Part shown: positions 9,505 to 17,619 of the stretch, piece after piece
How positions within the stretch are numbered: position 1 is the first letter of the stretch
Layout: the number at the start of each line of letters is the position of its first letter
Assembly (NCBI RefSeq): GCF_900187065.1
Contig: NZ_LT906483.1
Location: 3,038,001 to 3,102,000, forward strand
Direction of reading: 5' to 3'
Origin: Mycolicibacterium thermoresistibile
GTDB lineage: Bacteria; Actinomycetota; Actinomycetes; Mycobacteriales; Mycobacteriaceae
DNA length: 64,000 bases
The notes under the pieces: model-generated
Told to the model about the DNA's origin: nothing
Databases searched by the model: none
Seen by the model: the letters and a program-made list of their open reading frames with translations, nothing else
Translations under genes and position numbers: made by a program

Positions 9505-10113
9505 TCAATCGAACTCCGGCGCCTCCGTTCTGGTCCGCTTGAGCTCCCAGAAGTGGGGATAGGACGCGAAGGTCACCGAGGCGTCCCAGAGTTTGCCGGC
9601 TTCCTCGCCGCGGGGTATGCGGGACAACACCGGGCCGAAGAATGCGACGTTGTTGACGTGGATGGTGGGGGTGCCGACATCCTCGCCGACCGCGTCCATG
9701 CCCTCGTGGTGACTCTTGCGCAGCGCCTCGTCATACCGATCGGTGGTGGCCGCCTCGGCGAGCTCGGCCGGCAGACCGACCTCGGCCAGGGACTGGGCGA
9801 TCACCTCGTCGAGATCCTTGTTGCCCTGGTTGTGGATGCGGGTGCCCATCGCCGTGTACAGCGGCGACAGCACCTCGCGTCCGTGGGCCTGTTCGGCGGC
9901 GATCGCCACCCGGACCGGTGCCCATGCCTTCTTCATCGTCTCCCGGTACTCGTCGGGGACGTCGCGGCCCTCGTTGAGCACCGCCAGACTCATCACCCGG
10001 AAGTTCACATCGATGTCCCGGACCTTCTCGACCTCCAGGATCCACCGTGAGGTGATCCACGCCCACGGGCACAGCGGGTCGAACCAGAAATCGGCGGTGT
10101 CTTTCGCGGCCAT
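9505..10113 (-). CDS. DsbA-fold thioredoxin-like protein, Rv2466c homologue, with CPWA motif
   Basis: 202-aa cytoplasmic thioredoxin-fold oxidoreductase. M. tuberculosis Rv2466c is a mycothiol-dependent nitroreductase of the mycoredoxin class that activates nitro prodrugs. The N-terminus is close to it ([10 protein letters not shown]), and so are [16 protein letters not shown], the cis-Pro loop VGTPTIHVN and [14 protein letters not shown]. The active-site motif is Cys15-Pro-Trp-Ala18 rather than the CPWC I recall for Rv2466c; the codon is GCG. The nucleophile is kept and the resolving Cys lost, which implies a monothiol, mycothiol-coupled mechanism. Location next to pepN agrees with the orthology. 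Confidence 0.88.
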   Translation of the reverse strand: MAAKDTADFWFDPLCPWAWITSRWILEVEKVRDIDVNFRVMSLAVLNEGRDVPDEYRETMKKAWAPVRVAIAAEQAHGREVLSPLYTAMGTRIHNQGNKDLDEVIAQSLAEVGLPAELAEAATTDRYDEALRKSHHEGMDAVGEDVGTPTIHVNNVAFFGPVLSRIPRGEEAGKLWDASVTFASYPHFWELKRTRTEAPEFD

Positions 10114-10336
10114 GACGTCCTTTCCTAGCTCTCGGCTACGGTCGTGCCCTCATCGGCGCACCCCGACGATTCGGAGGTCTCGCGCGCATCTCGGGCGGAT
10201 CAGCCCGGCTGGTCCCACCACCATGCTAGTGACGTCCGCCGGATGCGGTCTTGGCTGAGGTTCAGCTCACCCTCGGCCCCGAGCCGGGCAGCCTGGTGCG
10301 CGGTTGCGCATCGGCCTGCAGCGATAGGTTGAACGG

Positions 10337-12922
10337 GTGGCACTACCGAATCTGACCCGCGACCAAGCCGTCGAGCGTGCCGCGCTGGTGACCGTCGACC
10401 GCTACCACATCGAGTTGGATCTGACCGATGGCCGGGGCAATCCGGGGGCCGAGACGTTCCGGTCGATCACCACGGTGGAGTTCGAATCCCTCCCCGGGGC
10501 GGAGACCTTCATCGACCTCGCCGCCCGACGCATCCGCAGCGCCACCCTCAACGGCCGGCCGATCGACGTGTCCGGTTACGACGAGTCGACCGGGGTGCCG
10601 CTCACCGTGCTGGACAAACACAACGTGCTGGTCGTCGACGCCGACTGCCACTACTCCAACACCGGTGAGGGACTGCACCGGTTCGTCGACCCGGTGGACG
10701 GCGAGGTGTACCTGTACTCGCAGTTCGAGACCGCCGACGCCAAACGGATGTTCGCCTGTTTCGATCAGCCCGATCTGAAGGCGGCCTTCGACGTGGTGGT
10801 GACCGCACCGGCGCACTGGGAGGTGATCTCCAACGGGGCGGTCGAGTCGATCCGCGGCGAGGGGCCGGCCCGGGTGCACACCTTCGTGCGCACGCCGCGG
10901 ATCAGCACCTATCTGGTCGCCCTGATCGCCGGCCCGTATGCGCGCTGGGACGACGTGTACCGCGACGAGCACGGCGAGATCCCGTTGGGGTTGTTCTGCC
11001 GGCGTTCACTGGCCGAGCACATGGACGCCGAGCGGTTGTTCACCGAGACCAAGCAGGGTTTCGGCTTCTACCACAAACACTTCGGCGTGCCCTATGTGTT
11101 CGGCAAGTACGACCAGTTGTTCGTGCCGGAGTTCAACGCCGGGGCGATGGAGAACGCCGGCGCGGTGACCTTCCTGGAGGACTACGTGTTCCGCAGCAAG
11201 GTCACCCGCGCCTCCTACGAACGCCGCTGCGAGACGCTGCTGCACGAGATGGCCCACATGTGGTTCGGCGACCTGGTGACCATGCGGTGGTGGGATGACC
11301 TGTGGCTCAACGAATCGTTCGCGACGTGGGCCTCGGTGTTGTGCCAGGCCGAGGCCACCGAGTACACCGAGGCCTGGACCACCTTCGCCAACGTCGAGAA
11401 GTCGTGGGCGTACCGGCAGGATCAGCTTCCGTCCACTCATCCGGTGGCGGCCGACATTCCCGATCTGGCGGCCGTCGAGGTGAATTTCGACGGCATCACC
11501 TACGCCAAGGGCGCGAGTGTGCTCAAACAACTGGTGGCCTATGTCGGGTTGGACGAGTTCCTGGCCGGCCTGCGCGAGTACTTCCGTGACCATGCCTTCG
11601 GCAACGCCACCTTCGCGGACCTGCTGGGCGCGCTGGAGAAGGCGTCCGGACGGGATCTGTCCGGCTGGGGGCAGCTGTGGCTGAAGACCACCGGTCTCAA
11701 CACGCTGCGGCCGGAGTTCGACCTCGGCGCCGACGGCCGGTTCACCCGCTTCACGATCTGCCAGAGCGGCGCACAGCCGGGGGCCGGGGAGACCCGGGTG
11801 CACCGGCTGGCCGTCGGCATCTACGACGACGACGGCACCGGCAAGTTGGCGCGGATTCACCGCGAGGAGCTCGACGTCGAGGGTGAGTACACCGATGTTC
11901 CTGCGCTACAGGGTGTTTCGCGTGGCAAGCTGATGCTGCTCAACGACGACGACCTCACCTACTGCTCGCTGCGGCTGGATCCCGAGTCGCTGCAGACGGT
12001 GCTGACCCGCATCGCCGACATCGCCGAACCGCTGCCCCGCACGTTGTCGTGGTCGGCGGCCTGGGAGATGACCCGCGACGCGGAACTGAAGGCGCGCGAT
12101 TTCGTCGCACTCGTGTGCCGCGGTGTGCACGCCGAGTCCGAGGTCGGGGTGCTGCAGCGGCTGTTGCTGCAGGCGCAGACCGCGCTGACGTCCTACGCCG
12201 AGCCGGGTTGGGCCGCGGAACAGGGCTGGCCGGAGTTCGCCGACCGACTGCTGGGGCTGGCGCGGGCGGCCGCCCCCGGTTCGGATCACCAACTGGCCTA
12301 CGTGAATGCGTTGTGCGCCTCGGTGCTCAGCGCCCGCCACATCGAGGTGCTCGAGGCTCTGCTGGACCGGGATCCGGCGGTCGAGGGACTCGACGGCCTG
12401 GTGGTCGACGCCGAGTTGCGCTGGCGCATCGTGACCGCGCTGGCCGCTGCCGGGCAGATCGACAACACCGGTGTGGCGACACCGTTCATCGATGCGGAGG
12501 CACAACGCGATCCGACCGCGGCCGGGCAGCGGCACGCCCGGGCCGCGGCGGCGGCGCGACCGCAACCGGCGGTCAAGGAGCAGGCGTGGCAGCAGGTCAT
12601 CGAGGACGATACGCTGTCCAACGTCACCACCCGGGCGATCGTGGGCGGCTTCGTCCGCCCCGGGCAGGCGGAGGTGTTGGCGCCGTTCACCGAGCGGTAT
12701 TTCGCGGCGATCCGCGGTGTGTGGCAGCGCCGGTCCAGCGAGGTGGCTCAGACCGTGGTGATCGGGCTGTACCCGTCCTGGGACATCAGTCAGGCCGGCC
12801 TGGACACCGCAGACCGTTTTCTGGCCGACCCCGATCTGCCGCCGCCGCTGCGCCGCTTGGTGCTTGAGGGCCGCGCCGGGGTGGAGCGCGCGCTACGGGC
12901 CCGGGAGTTCGACGCCCGGTAG
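10337..12922 (+). CDS. pepN: Aminopeptidase N (M1 zinc metallopeptidase)
   Basis: 861-aa cytosolic aminopeptidase that removes N-terminal residues from peptides. The exopeptidase signature GAMEN is at 269-273 and the zinc site is HEMAH (303-307) with Glu326 in LNESFA. The C-terminal half is the helical ERAP1-like domain, ending with ARAAAAARPQPAVKEQAW and related segments. It starts at a GTG at 10337; the first residues MALPNLTRDQA match actinobacterial PepN. It is divergent from the Rv2466c-type gene (222 bp between starts). It ends 13 bp before the convergent acyl-CoA synthetase, which marks the boundary between the conserved locus and accessory DNA. Confidence 0.95.
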   Translation: MALPNLTRDQAVERAALVTVDRYHIELDLTDGRGNPGAETFRSITTVEFESLPGAETFIDLAARRIRSATLNGRPIDVSGYDESTGVPLTVLDKHNVLVVDADCHYSNTGEGLHRFVDPVDGEVYLYSQFETADAKRMFACFDQPDLKAAFDVVVTAPAHWEVISNGAVESIRGEGPARVHTFVRTPRISTYLVALIAGPYARWDDVYRDEHGEIPLGLFCRRSLAEHMDAERLFTETKQGFGFYHKHFGVPYVFGKYDQLFVPEFNAGAMENAGAVTFLEDYVFRSKVTRASYERRCETLLHEMAHMWFGDLVTMRWWDDLWLNESFATWASVLCQAEATEYTEAWTTFANVEKSWAYRQDQLPSTHPVAADIPDLAAVEVNFDGITYAKGASVLKQLVAYVGLDEFLAGLREYFRDHAFGNATFADLLGALEKASGRDLSGWGQLWLKTTGLNTLRPEFDLGADGRFTRFTICQSGAQPGAGETRVHRLAVGIYDDDGTGKLARIHREELDVEGEYTDVPALQGVSRGKLMLLNDDDLTYCSLRLDPESLQTVLTRIADIAEPLPRTLSWSAAWEMTRDAELKARDFVALVCRGVHAESEVGVLQRLLLQAQTALTSYAEPGWAAEQGWPEFADRLLGLARAAAPGSDHQLAYVNALCASVLSARHIEVLEALLDRDPAVEGLDGLVVDAELRWRIVTALAAAGQIDNTGVATPFIDAEAQRDPTAAGQRHARAAAAARPQPAVKEQAWQQVIEDDTLSNVTTRAIVGGFVRPGQAEVLAPFTERYFAAIRGVWQRRSSEVAQTVVIGLYPSWDISQAGLDTADRFLADPDLPPPLRRLVLEGRAGVERALRAREFDAR

Positions 12923-12935
12923 TCGAGCCGTCCGG

Positions 12936-14465
12936 TCAGCCGGCGACCTGCTCCGTCGGCGTGCGGGCGTTCAACTCGTCTCGCAGCACGCGCCGAAGCA
13001 GCTTCCCGGTCTCGTTGTAGGGCAGTTCATCCCACTGGTGGATGCGGGCGGGAACCCGGGTCGAGCGGAGCCGTTGCCGCACCCAGTCCTGTAGTTCGGA
13101 CTCCACCACCTGCGCTCCGGGCGCGGCGACGACGACGGCCTCGACCCGCTCGCCCCATTCCCGGTCGGCGACACCCACCGCCGCGGCTTCGGCGACCGCC
13201 GGATGCTCCACCAGCACGTCCTCGATCTCGCCGGGCGAGATGTTCTCGCCGCCCCGCACGATGACGTCGTCGGCGCGGCCGTCGAGGAACAGGTACCCCG
13301 CGTCGTCGAGGCGGCCCCGGTCGCGGGTGGGATACCAGCCTTCGGCGTCCAGGGCGCTGTGCGAGGTGTACTCCCCCGCCACCTGCTCGCCGCGCACATA
13401 CACCTCGCCGAACTGACCGGGCGGAACCGGGGCACCGGTGTGATCGCGGATCTCCACCTCCACCGACGGGAGCGGACGACCCACCGAACCGAGCCGGGCG
13501 CGGACCGCGGGATCGTCGCTGCCGAACGCCGCGCGATGGTCCTCCGGCCCGAGAACCGCGATGGTGGAACTGGTCTCGGTCAGACCGTAGGCGTTGACGA
13601 AATCCACGTGGGGCAGCAGCCGCATCGCACGCTCGACGGTCTGGACCGGCATCCGGCCGCCGCCGTAGGACAGGGTGCGCAGCGCAGGCAGCTCGGTGCC
13701 GCGCTCCTCGAGCACGTCGAGGATCCGGCCGAGCATGGTGGGCACCACCATCGCCTGGGTGATCCGCTCGGCGGCCGCGAGTTCCACCCAGCCCTCCGGC
13801 GAGAACGCCGGCAACTGGACCATCCGGCGGCCGGCGTAGACCGAACTGAGCACCGAGCTGATCCCGGCGATGTGGTAGTTCGGCACCGACACCAGGATCG
13901 CTTCATCCTCGTCGGCGTTGAAGAACTCGACGGTGCCGACGATGTAGCTGGTCAGATGACGGTGCCGCAGCACGGCCGCTTTCGGCGCGCCCGTGGTGCC
14001 GCTGGTGAACAACAGGACGGCCGGATCGTCGGGATCCACGAACGGCAGTTCCGCACCGGCCGCGCCGGCGGCCGCCGAGCGGACCACGTCGTCGGTGCGA
14101 CGCACCACCACGCCGTCCCCCGGGGGCACCCGGTGCGCCGCGTCGGTCCCCGCCACCACCATCACCGGGGTGAGCCGCCGCACGGCGTCGTTGACCTGGT
14201 CGTCGGTGAGGCGGTAGTTCAGCGGGGCGATGGGAACGCCGGCCGCCGCGGTGCCGAAGACCAGCATCGGCACCGCCGGGCTGTTGAGGTCCAACAGCGC
14301 GACGTTCTCCGGAGCCGCGGCCTGATCCGGTGCGATCAACTCGCCGGCCAGCGCGCGGGCACGGTCGAGCAACTGACGGTAGGTGATCCCGCCGTCACGG
14401 GGCCCGACGGCGACCCGGTCCGGTCCGGCCTCCGCCGCCATCTCCAGCAGCATGGTCAGGTTCAT
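12936..14465 (-). CDS. Acyl-CoA synthetase (class I adenylate-forming ligase)
   Basis: 509-aa ligase that would load a carboxylic acid on CoA through an adenylate. Visible motifs are LLFTSGTTGAPKAAV (ATP binding), VNAYGLTETSST, the adenosine-binding YPTRDRGRLD, the hinge GRADDVIVRGGENISP and the catalytic C-terminal Lys in YNETGKLLRR. Start ATG at 14463-14465 with GAGGT just upstream. It follows the 98-aa small gene by 9 bp and is the last gene of the GntR-controlled block, so it probably activates the carboxylic acid made or used by that pathway. Substrate unknown; length and hinge resemble the FadD3/FadD17 type more than long-chain ligases. Confidence 0.85.
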   Translation of the reverse strand: MNLTMLLEMAAEAGPDRVAVGPRDGGITYRQLLDRARALAGELIAPDQAAAPENVALLDLNSPAVPMLVFGTAAAGVPIAPLNYRLTDDQVNDAVRRLTPVMVVAGTDAAHRVPPGDGVVVRRTDDVVRSAAAGAAGAELPFVDPDDPAVLLFTSGTTGAPKAAVLRHRHLTSYIVGTVEFFNADEDEAILVSVPNYHIAGISSVLSSVYAGRRMVQLPAFSPEGWVELAAAERITQAMVVPTMLGRILDVLEERGTELPALRTLSYGGGRMPVQTVERAMRLLPHVDFVNAYGLTETSSTIAVLGPEDHRAAFGSDDPAVRARLGSVGRPLPSVEVEIRDHTGAPVPPGQFGEVYVRGEQVAGEYTSHSALDAEGWYPTRDRGRLDDAGYLFLDGRADDVIVRGGENISPGEIEDVLVEHPAVAEAAAVGVADREWGERVEAVVVAAPGAQVVESELQDWVRQRLRSTRVPARIHQWDELPYNETGKLLRRVLRDELNARTPTEQVAG

Positions 14466-14474
14466 CGGGATACC

Positions 14475-14771
14475 TCAGTCGGACGCCGGAAGCGGTTTGG
14501 CGGACTTGAGCGTCAACGCACGGCCGCCGACGCTGAGCGATCCGGCTCCGGCCTTGACACACAGCAATTCCAGCCCGGTGTCCTGATCCTCATATCGCTT
14601 TCCGACCACGGTGCCGTCGGCGTGTCCGGGGGCGGGTTCACCGCTCTTCTCGGGAGCGGCGCCCTCGACCATCGGCTGCCCGCCGCACTCGATGACGGCG
14701 TCGCCACCCGGCCGGATGACCACCACCGATGTGTCGCACACCGCGCTGTACAGTCTCGTTCCCGGCTTCAT
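14475..14771 (-). CDS. Small conserved hypothetical protein next to acyl-CoA synthetase
   Basis: 98 aa, starting MKPGTRLYSAVCDTSVVVI, with a good ribosome site (GGGAGAGAGA) upstream of the ATG at 14769-14771. Composition suggests a small beta-rich domain (VVIRPGGDAVIECGG, GSLSVGGRALTLK) with three Cys residues (in SAVCD, IECGG and LLCVK), perhaps a metal or cofactor-binding fold. I do not recognise a family. It lies directly downstream of a perfect TTCATCATGATGAA palindrome and just before the acyl-CoA synthetase, so it is likely co-regulated with the pathway. Confidence 0.75.
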   Translation of the reverse strand: MKPGTRLYSAVCDTSVVVIRPGGDAVIECGGQPMVEGAAPEKSGEPAPGHADGTVVGKRYEDQDTGLELLCVKAGAGSLSVGGRALTLKSAKPLPASD

Positions 14772-14839
14772 CTGTCTTCTCTCTCCCGGCTTCGAAGGTC
14801 GGCGCCCGCACGGCGGGCCCGTTGGTGAAGCCGAGTCTA

Positions 14840-14853
14840 TTCATCATGATGAA
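14840..14853. promoter_or_regulatory. GntR-type operator, site B1
   Basis: Perfect 14-bp palindrome TTCATCATGATGAA, 69 bp upstream of the 98-aa gene and adjacent to the stop of the DUF35 gene. Related sites occur at 23616, 23645 and (degenerate) 25632, all upstream of units in the same block. Presumed target of the FCD-type GntR domain encoded at 23788-25581. Confidence 0.7.
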
Positions 14854-15276
14854 CTAGGGCAAGTCCCGTATCCGCCACCGCGGCATGACAATCGGGTTGC
14901 CGTCGGAATCGGCTCCGAGATCTTCGAAATCCGCTTCCAGGACGGTGTTTTGGTCGATCGCGGCGCGTCCCGGCAGATAACCGATCATCCGCACACCGGG
15001 GCAGTCGTCGATGTCGATCACGACGACTGTGTACGGCGTCGGGAACCACGGGTGGACCTGATGTTCCACCACGGTCCAGGACCGGGCCCGCCCGCGGCGC
15101 GGAACGTCGCGCCAGTGCAGGTCGGCTCCGCCGCAGTGCACGCACCGTGGCCTGGGCAGATGGGTGCGCCCGCCGCAGTCCGCGCAGGTCAGCACGGCGA
15201 GCCTGCCCTCCGCCGCCGCCGCGAAGAAGCCGCTGCTGGCCGGATCGATGACGGTGGGTAGCAGTCGTTCGGTCAT
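14854..15276 (-). CDS. DUF35 / OB-fold acyl-CoA-associated protein with zinc ribbon
   Basis: 140-aa protein of the DUF35 family: an N-terminal rubredoxin-like zinc ribbon (C-x2-C-x10-C-x2-C starting CADCGG) followed by an OB fold (VVEHQVHPWFPTPYTVVVIDI to GNPIVMPRWRI is the core region). Such proteins pair with SCP2-type thiolases or aldolases, as ChsH2 does with Ltp2 in cholesterol side-chain loss. Here the ATG overlaps the stop of the upstream thiolase-like gene (ATGA), which supports a stoichiometric complex. The start at 15274-15276 was preferred over a longer frame for that reason. Confidence 0.85.
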   Translation of the reverse strand: MTERLLPTVIDPASSGFFAAAAEGRLAVLTCADCGGRTHLPRPRCVHCGGADLHWRDVPRRGRARSWTVVEHQVHPWFPTPYTVVVIDIDDCPGVRMIGYLPGRAAIDQNTVLEADFEDLGADSDGNPIVMPRWRIRDLP

Positions 15277-16454
15277 GCCGCCACCAGGATCAGCGCAGAG
15301 GTGGCCGGTGGCGGCGCGGAGGTCACCAGGGAGACGCTCGCTCCCTCGACCTGATTGCACGAGTCGCCGCGGAGTTGGCGAACGCCCTCGACCACATGGT
15401 TCATCCCGTGGATGTAACCCTCCGACAAATGTCCTCCACTGGTGTTGAACGGCAGTGCCCCACCGATTTCCAGTTCACCGGCGGCCGCGAACGCCCCGGC
15501 CTCGCCGGCCGCGCAGAACCCGTAATCCTCGAGTTGCAGCAGCGCGGTGATGGTGAAGCAGTCATAGAGTTGGGCCGAGTCGATGTCCTGCGGTCCCAGA
15601 CCGGCCCGGCGGTAGAGGGTTTCGGCGCAGTACCGCGAGGGCATCGACAGCGGGTCGTCCCGCATCAGGACCGGATACATCATTCCGGGCTGCGGCCGTG
15701 GTCCGGTGGCCATTGCCGCGGCGCGGATCAGCGCCGGCCGCTGACGGAGATCCCTGGCACGATCGGCAGCGGTGACCACCACCGCGGCCGCGCCGTCGGT
15801 TTCCAGGCAGTAGTCGAACAGCCGCAGCGGCGACGACAGCATCCTCGAGTTCAGGTAATCGTCGAGGGTCATCTTGCGGGCGTGCATCTGGGCCCGCGGA
15901 TTGTTGTTGGCGTGCCGCCGGGCCGCGAGCGCGACGTGGCCGAGCTGCTCGGAGGTCAACCCGAACCGGTTCATGTACTCGCGGGTGAGCAGCGCGAAGA
16001 ACTGGCCGGGCGCCAACAATCCGTACGGAGCGAAGAATTCGAGGAAGCTCTCCTGACCACCGACCGTCCGCTGCACCTCGGCCGACAGCCCGAACCGGGT
16101 CCCGGACCGGCCGTTGAGCGATCGGAAGACCACCACCGTGTCGGCCTGTCCGCTGGCGATGGCGCCGACCGCCTGGGCCACCATCGCGCACGGTCCGGAA
16201 CCACCCGGACCCGCTTCACCGAAATAGGTGACATCACGGGCGCCGATCGCGTCCGCGAGCGCCGCACAGGACACCAGATCCATGTCGTTGCGCACGATTC
16301 CGTCGACGTCGGCGGGATCCAGCCCGGCGTCCGCGAGCGCCGCCAGCGTGGCTTCGGCCGCCAGCGCGGTGACGCTCACCCCCGAGTTCTTCGAGTACTC
16401 CGTCTCGCCGATCCCGACGATCGCACAGGCGTCGCGCTGCCAGCCGTCAGACAC
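15273..16454 (-). CDS. SCP2-type thiolase-fold protein, probably lacking the nucleophilic Cys (aldolase-like)
   Basis: 393-aa protein with the thiolase superfamily layout: N-terminal ACAIVGIGETEYSK, the helix after YFGEAGPGGSGPCAMV, and C-terminal LYDCFTITALLQLEDYGFC and NTSGGHLSEGYIHG. Hand alignment to the downstream thiolase (60856-62016) puts Gly where that protein has the active-site Cys of NGCATGG. That resembles Ltp2-type retro-aldolases rather than true thiolases. The GTG start at 16452-16454 gives MSDGWQRDAC and overlaps the end of the preceding CoA-transferase by 8 bp. With its DUF35 partner it probably performs the carbon-carbon cleavage step. Confidence 0.82.
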   Translation of the reverse strand: MSDGWQRDACAIVGIGETEYSKNSGVSVTALAAEATLAALADAGLDPADVDGIVRNDMDLVSCAALADAIGARDVTYFGEAGPGGSGPCAMVAQAVGAIASGQADTVVVFRSLNGRSGTRFGLSAEVQRTVGGQESFLEFFAPYGLLAPGQFFALLTREYMNRFGLTSEQLGHVALAARRHANNNPRAQMHARKMTLDDYLNSRMLSSPLRLFDYCLETDGAAAVVVTAADRARDLRQRPALIRAAAMATGPRPQPGMMYPVLMRDDPLSMPSRYCAETLYRRAGLGPQDIDSAQLYDCFTITALLQLEDYGFCAAGEAGAFAAAGELEIGGALPFNTSGGHLSEGYIHGMNHVVEGVRQLRGDSCNQVEGASVSLVTSAPPPATSALILVAA

Positions 16455-17619
16455 CGGACAACACCTCGTCGGTGTGCTCACCGAGCAGCGGCGGCCGCGC
16501 GGGCGTGCCGTTGCCGTTGGAGAACCGGTAGGGCAGACCGGGGAAGGTGGCGGTGCTGCCGTCGGCGAGTTCGACGTCGACGAAGAAGTTCCGGGCCTTG
16601 AGGTGTTCGTCCTGCAGCACCTCCTCGGGTGCGCGCAGCGGCCCGATGGGCAGACCCCAGCGCTGACCGTCCCGATACACCGTCTCGGAATCCTGCAGCA
16701 TGAAGAACGCTTCGAGCAGCCCCTGGATGTGGGCGAAGTTCGCCTGCCGGTGAGCCAGCGAGAGATACTCCTCCTCGATGAGGTCGGCGGCGACTCCGAC
16801 CTCATCCATCCACGACGTCAACGCCTTCCACGCGTGCTGGTCGGCCAGGATCAGCGCGAAGTACACCCAGACCCCGTCGGCGCACTGGAACAACGCCGGC
16901 TGGGTCGGCAGCGGTTGGGCATGCCGGCAGGTCTGGCGCTTGACGATCGCCTTGGGGTAGAACCAGTACGGGTTGGCCAGTTCGCCGGTGACCGCGTTGG
17001 CCTCGTGGATCGACACGTCGACCAGCTGACCCCGTCCCGTCGCCTGCCGTTCGATCAGCGCCAGGGTGACCCCGCACAGCGCGAAACTCGCCGCGGTCAT
17101 GTACGCCTGATTGCCGCCCGGGCGGATCGGCGGAATCGAGTGGTCGTCGTATCCGCAACTGTTGAGCAGACCGCCGGCAGCCAGCGCGACGAGGTCGGAG
17201 GTGCGGTAGTTCGCCCACGGACCGGTCAGGCCGAACGGGGAGATGGACAACGCCACCAGCTTCTCGTGGCGTTCGCACAGATCCTCCAGATCCAGCCCGG
17301 CCCGTTCGAGATCGACCGGACGGCCGGTGGTCAGCAGCACGTCGGCGTCGGCGATCAGGCGGTCGCGGGCGGCGCGTCCCTCATCGTCGTCGGGGAGCAC
17401 CACCGACTTCTTCGACGTGTTGTAGGTCCAGAAGTGCAGACTGCGGTCGACGTCCTGCACCCCGCCGGCCCAGGGCCCGATGTGCCGGCTCGTCGCGCCA
17501 CCCTCCGGTTCGATCTTGACGACGGTGGCGCCCTGGTCGGCGAGCAGCTTGCCGGTGTGTTCCCCGGCCGGATCATCGGCGATCTCGACGACCCGCAGCC
17601 CGGTGAAAGCCAGTTCCAT
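16447..17619 (-). CDS. CaiB/BaiF family (class III) CoA-transferase, first copy
   Basis: 390-aa family III CoA-transferase or CoA-ester hydratase/racemase-type protein. The N-terminus LRVVEIADDPAGEHTGKLLAD and the segment VVKIEPEGGATSRHIGP are the family's CoA-binding region; LALIERQATGRGQLVDVSIHEA carries the typical GRGQ.VDVS block. Family members move CoA between carboxylates using a catalytic Asp. Its ATG shares one base with the stop of the second CoA-transferase, so the two are translated together and may form a hetero-oligomer. The regular catalytic Asp position is less clear here than in the neighbour. Confidence 0.87.
   Translation of the reverse strand: MELAFTGLRVVEIADDPAGEHTGKLLADQGATVVKIEPEGGATSRHIGPWAGGVQDVDRSLHFWTYNTSKKSVVLPDDDEGRAARDRLIADADVLLTTGRPVDLERAGLDLEDLCERHEKLVALSISPFGLTGPWANYRTSDLVALAAGGLLNSCGYDDHSIPPIRPGGNQAYMTAASFALCGVTLALIERQATGRGQLVDVSIHEANAVTGELANPYWFYPKAIVKRQTCRHAQPLPTQPALFQCADGVWVYFALILADQHAWKALTSWMDEVGVAADLIEEEYLSLAHRQANFAHIQGLLEAFFMLQDSETVYRDGQRWGLPIGPLRAPEEVLQDEHLKARNFFVDVELADGSTATFPGLPYRFSNGNGTPARPPLLGEHTDEVLSGV

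Noticed and set aside
16455..16805. N-terminal extension of the thiolase-like protein
   Set aside because: It reads out of frame through the CoA-transferase gene; the GTG at 16454 gives the normal start of the fold.
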